From: Bugula neritina
Lineage: Eukaryota; Bryozoa; Gymnolaemata; Cheilostomatida; Bugulidae
Reading direction: 5' to 3'
NCBI GenBank assembly: GCA_964035545.1
Contig: OZ037767.1
Span: forward strand, 6,438,207-6,502,206
Length of the DNA stretch: 64,000 nt
Part shown: positions 15,501-27,500 of the stretch, one piece after another
Position numbering within the stretch: the stretch's first letter is position 1
How the letters are laid out: every line of letters starts with the position of its first letter
Translations under genes and position numbers: made by a program
Notes under the pieces: generated by a model
The model's database searches: none
Told to the model about the DNA's origin: nothing
What the model saw: only the letters and a program-made list of their open reading frames with translations

Positions 15501-18500
15501 TATCTTCCTCCGTATCTCTTCTGCGCACATGTCCATACCATTGAAGAGGTCTCCTCCCCATGTCTATTGCAATAGCTTCTATTTTGGCCTCCTCCTTTAT
15601 ATTATCATTTGTTACATGGTCTTCCCAATTCATATTGTAAATGTTTCGAAGCATCCTCATCTCAGTTGCACTTATCTGCTTCAATATTGACAAAAGCAAC
15701 TGGGTGGCATCATTCTTTTAGTGGGTCACTGCAGAGTTCAATCTTCCGTTTGACAGACTCCCTGTCCTTTGAATCAGATTGGATTCTTGATTGCATCTCA
15801 TCCTTATGAGCAGTAAAAGTATTTATTTCAGACTCATTCCTGATGTCACTGCGGCCTTACTGCATCTTGTTGCATGCAGAAGTGCTGTACACCCACACCT
15901 TGACAATTTCAGTTTATTGGTGATGCCAATGATTCCCCCTTGCTTTGATCAAATCTTACGAAGGTCACCTCAATGGTCATGTCCGACCAGATGCCGTCGA
16001 GCTGGCCGCGTTTATGATGCATTGTGTGGTTACCAGCCGCAAATTAAATCCTTACATCTTGTGGCATGACCTCCACGCTATGCAGATAGTGCATTTCCTC
16101 TTCCATTGCTAGATGTAAGGCCCAGTCTCATTCTCTAACAGCTATGATGTGGGTGTTGATGGTAAAAATTGGACCAATAAAGCACATGGCCCACAGTTTT
16201 GCTGTTCTTGAGCTCTCTGCAATCTTAATCAACATCTTTTCAAGTTTCTTCATGCTAGTGATTACACTTTCATCAAGACTGGCTTTAACAGTTCTCCCAC
16301 CAATATTCTCAGACCTTGTGCATTCTGGAGAAACTTTTTCTATTTAGCATTTTGGAGAAACTACCAAAAGTAGAATTAACTACTTTTACCAAATCACTTT
16401 CAGCTATTAGTGTTCTAGTGCACCCAACATAGGTCATTAAAAAGAGAGAAATTAATAGTAAACGTTAATGAAAGGGGATTGGTGTGAAAAAGGTAGGGAA
16501 CCACTGTTTTAATAGATGTATTACTTCCCTCAGCATGAAATACATTTTCAATCATAAAAAACTCTTTACAAATGCTTTTAGAGGAAAAGTGAAATGTGCT
16601 GATTGTAGAAATAGTTTTCGAAAGCAAAAATGTCAATATTTAGATAAATGATGTGTCAATAATAAAGCAATTAAATTATGTTAAGAAGCCATGGTGCTGT
16701 GTTATTAAGGTTGTTGACCCCTTTTTATAACTTTAAAAAATATAGCTAAAGTTTTAAAACTGAAAATAACTATTAAGTTGGCAGCTCAACAAACCTTTTC
16801 GATAGGCATGCCAGTTGGAAATAAATTGCTATTTAGCTCATATGGCAATGACGTTGCATTTTAAGTTTGCAAAACCCCTTTCAGCTTTATTTGGTGGACA
16901 TATTCGTAATCAGCATATAAAATCACACCATATAGTAAATTTTCATGAAGTTAGAACAAACTGATACAGAGATGCAAGGAAATTATAAACAGGGCAAGGC
17001 TAGGTTAAACTTGAAAAAATGAATGATTAAGACTTAGCTTAGTTACCCTTGGGTATCATTTGCCTATTACTCAATAATACATATGATAAAGGCACATGCA
17101 TCTTTATTATATTAATTTTTAAAGATTTCAAAGCATTGTAACCTTAAATTTAGCCCCAATGGGTAGGTACATTTGAATTAGAAAAAATCGTTTGGTGCCT
17201 GGCGGCCATCTTGAATTTCTCAAAATGCTCAAGGGTAAGAAGTCCACACCCACCTGGAAACATTTACCTAGACCCTATATTTGAATAATCAGGAGAGAAA
17301 AAAACTTTATCCGGGATTGCGAACCTAAGTCAAAAATTGGCATTTTTCTGCCAGACTATATACACTCATTACTTCTACTTACATTTCTGTTCTCATTCCA
17401 CTGAAGCGAAAGACAAAACCCTTCTCCAAGATTCACCACATTACCATACATTTCTGTCTACAATCATAATGTATTTAAACTAAACTTGGCAACTCTGCCA
17501 TGTTTCATTGTGCTGTGTTATAGGTAAGTGATGAACATCATCTACCATGTAAGCTGTATAGAAAGCAATTATTATAATTGCCAATTACAATTATTCTACT
17601 GTTTGACTATAAAAAATATAGGAAGAGCACTTTTCTAAAAATAAGAATTATGCTTTAAAGCAAGCTATAAATTCCTTTTGAGCTGTTTCAGTTTTATTAC
17701 CATATTATGTCATAAAATTCAAACACAAGGTAAAGGTCAGTATAAGTATCTCATTAGTAAGCTACAGGTTTTAAGTTTTTATGATAAATTATCGAAAAAT
17801 ATATAAATTTTGTTGGGACTTTACATAAACTGGGAAAGCTTTTCCCTAATACATGATAGCTTTTCACATATCATTTCAGCTAGGCCAGCTATATTATGCT
17901 TTTTCTACATTCATTACAGCTACTACCCAAAATCTAACTTTTTGACTAGCATAAAAAACCGGCATTTTTTACTTATCCACACTTGCATCTCACACTTGTA
18001 CTTGCAACTTATAACTTATGGGATAACCTTTTCCCCGCAGTGCTATTTTCTTTCAGTCGGCGACAATAAATATTTATTTCTCTAACTTAAAACACAACAG
18101 ATTTGTTTAAAAGATGATTGTGTAAGCAGTAGAGCTAGAGTAGTGGAAGAGTGTAAGGCAATGTGATGAGTCCAAGGGCAATAAAAACACTTTAGATGCT
18201 TCAAAGTTGCAACGTTTGTGGCTTAAACTACTTTTTTATACAACTTGAAAAACAAATTGTTGAGCTGAAATTGAATCTGCAATTTCTGAATTAAAACAAA
18301 TTAAAAAGCACATTTTAAAAACAGATTTGCCTTAAAAAGTTTTAGCAAAGTCATGACTAGACTAAAAGTAAAACAAGCAGAGAACAATTTGTTAATGAAA
18401 CATTTTATTACCTCCCCAAACTAATCTTACCGAGTCTTCGGATGAAGAGAACACAGAATACCGAAGCCAAACGTAAAGATGTATTTGGTTAATGTAAGAT

Positions 18501-21500
18501 CCACTGTTAACTCGAACTTGACTTGTCACAGCAGTTCCATTAATGTTAAATATAGAACTAGCAAAGGTCAGACTTTGCAGTGGGAACGGGAAAAGGTAGT
18601 CATCCTGCAGTATTGGGTATGAAATTGGGACATCTCTACAGTAAAATGTTAAATTGCTATAAAAATAGAAATCGTAAACAACCATAAATATATTAAGGTG
18701 TATAAACTAGTAAATCAGTTTCAGTGTCAAAAGTTGAGCTATGAGTTCTGAGCAAACCAATAAAAATTATTGCAGTAGAGAAATTATTGCAGTATTAAAC
18801 CAATAAATCAGTAAATTAAAGAGCCAGCAACTAATAAATAAATGTTGAAAATGTTGAAAAAATAGTATTAGATATTACAAATGTATGTGGCTATATCTTG
18901 ACATAGTAGCAATACTTTGTGAACAGAGCTATAAAAGTTCAGAGCTGTTATCTAAAGTTACTGAAAAACTGTTTAATTAAACTCTAGTAGTACCAGTACA
19001 AAGTAAGACAATTAGTCTGGCAGAACTGGGGGTTAGGTTCGCAATCTCGGATAAAGTTTTTTTCTCTTTTGATTATTTATCTTGAGGGTCCAGGTAGATG
19101 TTTCCAGGTGGGTGTGGACCTGCCACCCTTGAGCATTTCGAGAAATCCAAGATGGCCGCCAATTATGAAAAAATCGTAATCTAGTCGGCATAAAGTCTAT
19201 ATTATGTTGCAAAAACAAAATTTTTTTGATGATTCAAATAGATGTGCATTTTTGGAATGAATATGTGCCATGCCAGTAAAAAAGGAATCAAAATAAAGAG
19301 CCAAGAGACATGTTTCTCAGCTCAAAAATCGGAATTGCTTCAATAAAACATTACATATGGTGCAGAGAAATGATACAAGGTTTTTAAATAGCTGTTTGGA
19401 CACCGGACAGATATATAAAGAAAAACATTGCTTATTGCCAGTGAATAGAAAGTGAAAAAAGATACAGATGCAGCATATTGCTCAGCTAAAGTTAAAATGG
19501 AACATATATATAATTGTACAAATGCGACAAACTTTCACTCATGTTCATATTAAACACCTTTTCATTTTTTTTCTATCATTAGCATTTGTTAGAAATGTTA
19601 GTTCATTGCAGCACACTCCTGTTGCTGCTTCACAAGGGCAGAACTCTGTGCATGGGATAGATGTACTAGAATAGCCATATCTTGTTGTGTTGCATGATTG
19701 TTGGCTTCCACAGGAGCATTTAATGAATTTGAGCCATTTTACTTTATTTAGTACACATCAGCAGATTATGATCCAACATTTTTATGTTTGCTCAAAATTC
19801 ATGATAGACTTTGCTGATTCTATCTATGCATAACAAAATGACTGGGAAGAGGTCCTGCAACATTTAAGCGCAGCGTCATTGTCATATGAGCTACATATAT
19901 ATTTGTGAATCATCACGGCCTATATAATATCTCAATGTAATAATAAATTAGGAAACGACATAGAAAATCATGCATAATTGGAAAAGCCTTAATTATTCAG
20001 AGTTTTATTTGTTAAAATTTTGATAGTTTGAGGCAAAAATCTATATACAATAGCAGCTAAATTGTAAAAAATTGCCAAAAGCTAGAGTCGTCGAGTGTAC
20101 ACTGAATTGACTAAAATGATCCACTTCATAATACTGTCTGGTGTAAGCATAGCATCATTTCCTACTCCTTTTGGGAAGAGAGATTCTATTAGATCCCCTT
20201 TCACCTACCAATGTTCTAGTGGGTTTAATGCCAAAGTTTCATATGGCTACCTGGAGGTGTGCTCTGGTGACATTGTCCAATAGCTTCATCTGTAGGAGGC
20301 AAAGTACATCGCAAATAGCATTGCTGACCTTGGTCTTGTAGATGTCATGAAGGAGCACTTTGCATAATTGTAGCAACATAGCATAAACTTGGTAGCTTGT
20401 ATGAATAGTCATCCTGAAAAAATCACACTTTCCTTTGGCCCCTCTCTTCCTCTTTCTCTATATCTTCATCTCAGCCACGTTTATGATGCATTGTGTGGTT
20501 ACCAGCCATGAATTCAATCCTTACATCTTGGGGCATGACCTCCATGCTGTGCAGATAGTGCATTTCCTCTTCCATTGCTAGGTGTAAGGCCCAGTCTCCT
20601 TCTCTAACAGCTATGGTGTGGGTGTTGATGATAAAAATTGGTCCAATAAAGCACATGACCCACAGTTTTGCTGTTATTGAGCTCTTTGCAATCTTAATCA
20701 ACATCTTTTCAAGGTCTTTCATGCTAGTGATTACACTTTCATCAAGACTAGCTTTAACAGTTCTCCCACCAATATTCTCAAACCTCGTACATTCTGGGGA
20801 AACTTTTTCTATTTAGCATTTTGGAGAAACCACCAAAAGTAGAATTAACTATTTCTACCAAATCACTTTTAGCTATTAGTGTTCCAGTGCACCCAACATA
20901 GGTCATTAAAAGAGGAGAAATTAATAGTAAACGTTAATGAAAGGGGTTGGTATGAAAAAGGTAGGAAACCACTGTTCTAATAGATGTATTACTTCCCCCA
21001 GCATGAAATACATTTTCATTCATAAAAAACTGTTTACAAAAGCTTTTAGAGGAAAAGTCGAATGTGCTAATTGTAGAAATAGTTTTCGAAAGCAAAAATG
21101 TCAGATAAATGATGCGTCAATAATAAAGCAATTAAATTATGTTAAGAAGCCATGGTGCTGTGTTATTAAGGTTGTTGACCCCTTTTTATAACTTTAAAAA
21201 ACATAGCTAAAGTTTTAAAACTGAAAACAACTATTAAGTTGGCAGCTCAACAAACCTTTTTGATAGGCATGCTAGTTTGAAATAAATTGCTATTTAGCTC
21301 ATATGGCAATGACGTTGCATTTTAAGTTTGCAGAACCGCTTTCAGCTTTATTTGGTGGACATATTTGTAATCAGCATATAAAATCACACCGCATAGTAAA
21401 TTTTCATAAAGTTAGAACAAACTGATGCAGAAATACAAGGAAATTATAAACACGGCAAGGCTAAAATGAATGATTAAGGCTTAGCTTAGTTACCCTTGGG

Positions 21501-24500
21501 TATCATTTGCCTATTACTCAATAATTTACATGATAAAGGTACATACATCCTTATTATATTAATTTCTAAAGATTTCAAAGCATTGGAACCATAAATTTAG
21601 CCCCAATGGGTAGGTACATTTGAATTAGAAAAAATCGTTTGGTGCCTGGCGGCCATCTTGAATTTCTCAAAATGCTCAAGGGTAAGAAGTCCACACCCAC
21701 CTGGAAACATGTTCCTAGACCCTATATTTGAATAATCAGGAGAGAAAAAAACTTTATCCGGGGTTGCGAACCTAAGTCAAAAATTGGCATTTTTCTGCCA
21801 GACTAAATGCCTTTCAACACTTACTGCATGTCTCTGTGAAGATCAACATCTAGAAAGTCATTACTCGGTGTTAGAAGTTTAACAACTGGGTGTAAAACCG
21901 AACCAGGAATAAATACTACCGGCCTAAGAGCTGTAAATAAAGGAGCAGATTATAGATGCAATATAGAAGATTACAATGTGCAATTTAAAATTTTTATTGA
22001 AATATTATAACTAAGTGAGAAAATGATGGGAGTTGTCTGACTAATCTCCATTTGCACTCAGACTAGGCTGCAGGTATGGAGCAGTTTGCAAGGTTGTGTG
22101 TACCTAGTCTGAATTCTCTTTGTTGACAACTAATTAACAAAAACATGTTTACTAAAATGATTGTTTTAAACTACAACTAATTCACTGCTAAACTATGGTA
22201 GGGCTACAGTTTGCAAGTCGTGGATATGCTGGAAATACGACTGTACTACAGCCAAGCTGTTGGTGACACTTTCATTTGAGGTAACAGTTTAAAGGTAATG
22301 TAGTCTGGTACTACATGGCATTACCTGGTGTTATGCTGTAAGATAATTATTTTAACAATACTATATGACGTATACACAAAAGTCTGGTCAATACATACTA
22401 AGGATATCACAGAATTCTTTACCACCACTAGATGTGATATAGTAACCTGGCCAGAGAGTGTCGCCGCAGCTGTCAAAATATCCTGTAAATACATTAAAGT
22501 ATGGAATTTGAGATCAACAAGCTCCATATATGAATATTACACTGGTACAATCACAGTCTTGGTACATCTCCTAAAACAATAGTTTACCAGACTACCATCA
22601 TATAACATTAGGATATCTATAGATAAAGTTTGAATTTGGTGTAAACATTTCAACTTCTATTATTGTTTGCTGGAGTGGTGACTATAGGTACCGATTTAGT
22701 TGTAAGCGGTAATGAGGTATCGGGTGAATTTGAAGGACATAGGTACAATGTATGCGCTAATAATTAGTCAACTTGTTTAATTAATTTCACTATTCAAACA
22801 GTAGCTCTATTTCATGCAAATTTAGTTGAAGACATGCTTTGAATCATGTTTGGCAAAAGTAGCAAAAATGAGAAAATAGGTAAAATGGCAAACTTTGCAT
22901 ATTGGGGTGAAGGGAGGTTGGTAGTTGGTAGTTTAAAATGAAGGTTGGGGGTTTGGGTCTTTGGAGGTAGGGGCAAATTTAACATCAGTGTGCCATTTTT
23001 ACTTGCTTTTACATTTGTGCCATCACTACCTGTGCCATTATTACTTGTGCCATGGTCGCATGTATCATTGTTACATAAAATACCTTTGAATAACATACTA
23101 TTTGAATGAAATAGCATCAACCATGTGAGTCTACATCAATCAAAGTCTTGTTTTAAATTCAAAACATGAAAGCAAAATAACTTTGAATTGACTGAATACA
23201 GGTGGATGTTTGACTTGATTCAACGCAGCTCAATTGCTGACTTGAGTTATAGTAAGCATACTTGAATGGAGATGGAGAGAAGAGAGGACACTTGTTGAAT
23301 ACATGCCAAGACTTGCACTTCTCATCTGAAGATGTGCCAAGCTACGGATTTCAATATCATTTCTGCGAGAGATAAGAGAACTTCTCCCTATACAAGTTCC
23401 ATTCACTAGATAGTAGGAGTAGTCACAATCTATGAAACAACAGAGTATTACATGAAATAAATAGCCAAAACTGTAACACTATAATTAATTGAAACTAAAT
23501 CAATTGAAAAAGACCAGTGAGACTGGTTTGAAAATTCTAGCCAGCTCATAACCAATCACTTGGTTATCAACGTGGTCATTTAAAAATGTATTTGTGTTTT
23601 ATGAGCTACTATCTAGAGGTTAACTGACCCAACATAACAATGAACAATTATTTGTATGACAAATTATCAATCAAATTGGGACTTTCAAAAATTATATACC
23701 ATAAAAATGGATGCCATACACAATAACAGTGACCAAACATTTATCATAGTTCCAGTATGTAATATCAATATACATATGTATATATTATTTAGCTTATTTT
23801 TCCAATTGTCCACAGATAAAAATTAAAAGTAAATGGAAGCTTGGCCACTGGAATTGAAAAGATAAAATTACAAAATTTTAATCAAATTGACATGTCTAAC
23901 TTTTCCTAGATGAATGTACAAAGATCAAAACCAGTTAATGAAATAGAGCTGCTGTTTCTGATATCTACCTTTCTTGTCAAAGCGACGAAGATATGGGTTG
24001 TTCCATGCTAGCTTGTTAGAAAATGTAGCATTAGAGTCATAATCACATCGGTACTCTTGCGAGAACAGAGCGCAGTCAGTCATATTAAGAACTGAGGCTT
24101 GAAAATAGACGCAGTTTGGTTCCAGAAAGCATGCTAAGCCGCATTCGTGTAGTGAAGTATCGCTGCAAAAAGGCAAGAATATTGCACATAGCATACAACA
24201 CAAGGTTTCAGTTGCTTCATAAGGTATACCTCTGTTATGTCAACTTATATCATTGAAACATTTTACAACTCCTCATAAAACTGTACAAATGACAGCATAT
24301 CACTATTGTTACACTTGGGTTTTCTAAATTAAGAGGTATGGTTAAAAAATTAAATAATGGCAAAAAATCCGCCACAACCAAATTCATTTATTTGACACAA
24401 AATATTACATCATATATAAGTAAACACAGTCAGTGGTAGGAACATACATGTATTGATAAAATGGTACCCCGTTAAGACAAAGACTACTGCTTAAAGAGAA

Positions 24501-27500
24501 CTGATATTGCGTAACAGAGATGAGTTCGTTTAGAATAGCAAATGATGACATTTCAACCATTTCTTCTTCCGCATCTACAATAAAATTGATATCATCTATA
24601 GGCAGGTTTTGGTACAAATTGCTATGAATAAGTATTGCTTTAGGACTATCTTTTGGTAGCCTACAAGAAGGCCTATGCTACTACATTAAAACACATTTAT
24701 ATGTCAAAAAGAATTTGTTTTGCAGATTCTACAACAATGATTAAGAAGTTACAGAAAATCAATTTTGCTTATAAACTAATATATAACCAAAGAAATCTGT
24801 TTAAAGGCATATATCATAAAAAAAAAATTATTTATGTTGACTATCTAACAATTCAGCTTACCAATAGTTAGGAGAAACATGGTGGAGTAGTAGTTTCTGT
24901 CAAACCTGGCCGTGTCAATCAATTCAGTTGATATACTCATGCAGACGTGTGTGAGGTAGTCGTATGCAATCATTGATGAGTCATTGAAGTTATCTACACA
25001 CTGAGTAGCGTTAGCAGACGTAGTGTACGTCACGTTGTCCTCTGATGTAAATATATACTTTGTAGACGGCAGTACGTGGTAATTCTTATACATCATAGTC
25101 TCAGCTGACGCGGCGTCATCCATTGCTATTCGTGAAATAGAGTAGATAAATATTATAAACCTTAGTTCATGGGCATAGGCTGCAAACTAGGAATTATATG
25201 AAAGACATACTATTAGGCAGCTTTTATTACCAAAGACTAAAAATCAAAAACATATATAAAACAATAACTAAAACTGCATTAAAAAGCATACAGAAACTAA
25301 GACATATACACTATTACTATTTTTACAAACTTCATAGAATCCAAGGTTCTAGGTTATTGGATTTGTGAAAAATAATGGAAATTACTGGACTCTTACGTTG
25401 TATATTTTATAATTTCATACATAGGGTTTTTGCGATGCAATGAGTTAACATGAGACAATAACTTGCAAACCGTTGAAATTTTGTTCCATCCATAATTTTT
25501 TATGTAACCCAAGTTGGCAAAATTATAAATTACAGTTAAAATCCACCTTAAGAGTTCAAAAATACACATATTTTCAAGATTATATGAGTAACACAATCTT
25601 TCAAGATTACATTGTAATAGTAGCAAAATGCATATATTTGGAGATTCATCTACAGTTTCAGGGACTATGGTCAAGTCATGAGTCTTACCAATGTAATATC
25701 CATCAGTATAGACATTGACATTAACAGCCATAGAGGGAGTGCACGGAGACATGAAGCCGATTGGTTCTCCCTGTATTACTCCATCACAGTAGTCCAAAGC
25801 GTTCAAGTAACAGTAGTTCAACATCTCCGCACCAATTGTTATATTACCAGAGTCATTACCTATGCCGAAGTGTGAGCAGGTAATTAGTGGGGCCGACACT
25901 TCAACTAACCCTTCAATACAATAGAGAACACAGTTTTTAGTAACTGATTAAGAGTGCAAGTTTTATGTATTCTGAGGTAGGTGTAAAAATATTTGGTTAA
26001 ATGGAGATTTTACAAGTTTAATTTGGTAAATGTTGCAAGGAGCAGACATGGTCTAGGTCCTAGGGGTTAGAGTGTTTGCCTAGTAAACAAGAGGTCATGG
26101 GCTATTGAACAATGGCCTAATAAACAACGGTCACTGGTGATGTTAGGAAGAGCATCCAATCATAATTGCTCTTGTGTCTCATTTAAATAAGTTTTTAGCC
26201 CACTTTAACAAAAACCGTTTTCATCAGGGGTTTCTCACAGAGATAGTGACTATAAACTTGTATGAGTTTTTTTTGAATAAATGTTGTGCAAAAGCAAAGA
26301 ATAAAATTGAGTATGTATTTCAGAAAGAAATGAATTTTATTCAAACTTATTTAACAAAAATCATCTAGTGATGAACACTGAGTCTTTCAGGATTAGCCTT
26401 CGACCAATAAGGCTTTAGGTTCCATGCAGTTGAGTCTTTGATAAAACAGAATGTCATTACAATGTACTCTAATTTTAGATAAAACTGAAGATGAGGTAAA
26501 GAAAGCTTTCAGGCAATGAGCTTTCACTCAAACTTTATTGGCAGAATGATCCTGATTGGCTGAGATACATCAAAAGTGCATACCAATGATTCTGATTGGC
26601 TGAGATATATAAGTGCATACCAAACGCTTACTTCCACTCATTACAGCAACAATAGTGCATGCCAGAGAAACATGTTGGCTGCAGTTCAAAGAAAATATGG
26701 GAAAACAGTTTGACTACACAGTTGAGTACTACAGGTGGGTATAACATAGGGTAAAGCATACGTCTGTAATAGTCAGGTCTAATCTTCACTTCGCTGAAGC
26801 TCACACCAGATGATATCACTCTATTTGTCCATTGGAAGATCACATCCTGTTCATGGCTGGCAGCATAGTCGCACAGCAGCATTTCTCTCAAAGGCAGCTT
26901 ATTGTAGATCTGTATATATTGCAACCAGTTATTACACAATGAAGTCTCTTAAACTGCAGATAAAAACTTAAAGCTTCCTGTATATCCAGAGTTGAGCGGA
27001 ACTTTTCGAAATATTTTCTGTCCAAAAACTAAACTAAATAGTTGCCAAATCATAACAATCTTAAACTAAATGCAAAACAATACTAACATGAATCGTGTTT
27101 ATAATTAGAAAAAGTTAGCCAAAAAATCTTCTATCTTCTGGTCAATCAAGTATCAGAACATACAATGTACCTCAATGTTTATAAAAATAAAGGTATCTTG
27201 GTATGCCATGTTATTCTTAGCACAACCTAGCAATATAACAGCAACCTAATAGTTGAACAAGAGAACTTCTCTAATTAAGCAGAAGTCTATAACTAGAGCA
27301 GGGGTGTCCAACCTTTCCAGAGCAACAGCCACAATGTGAAATTTAGCTTGAGTTTGGGCCACAGCATCAGCATTTTTCATTTACTTTATTCCAAATTCCA
27401 TTGAATCATTACACAATTAAGTCCCAATAATCACTGCAGGCTGCATGTTTTTAGCATGAACATGAATAAGACATTTAAAAAATGGGTTTTCCACTCTAAT

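Larger units (their letters stand above)
12715..17356. mobile_element. Long-TIR DNA transposon-like element, copy 1 (with nested insertion)
   Basis: The ends are inverted repeats of roughly 150-170 bp: it begins GTCTGGCAGAA and ends TTCTGCCAGAC. GTTCGCAATC, CAGGTGGGTGTGGAC and AAGATGGCCGCC sit at matching places in both ends. TA flanks each side, as expected for a TA target duplication. It is related along most of its length to 19015-21803 but carries an extra 991-bp insertion (13372-14362) and a longer centre. No intact transposase is seen. It lies in the intron between exons 18 and 19. Confidence 0.7.

Noticed and set aside
15385-16347. Several plus-strand ORFs within transposon copy 1
   Set aside because: They oppose the LINE and transposon protein fragments on the minus strand and show no recognisable domain.
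22812-23120. Minus-strand ORF as a confirmed exon
   Set aside because: No strong acceptor/donor pair in the right phase; kept only as a low-interest finding.
25393-25899. 168-codon minus-strand ORF read as one exon
   Set aside because: Only its first part is exon-like. A good GT donor at 25688 ends the exon, and the rest is AT-rich intron sequence.
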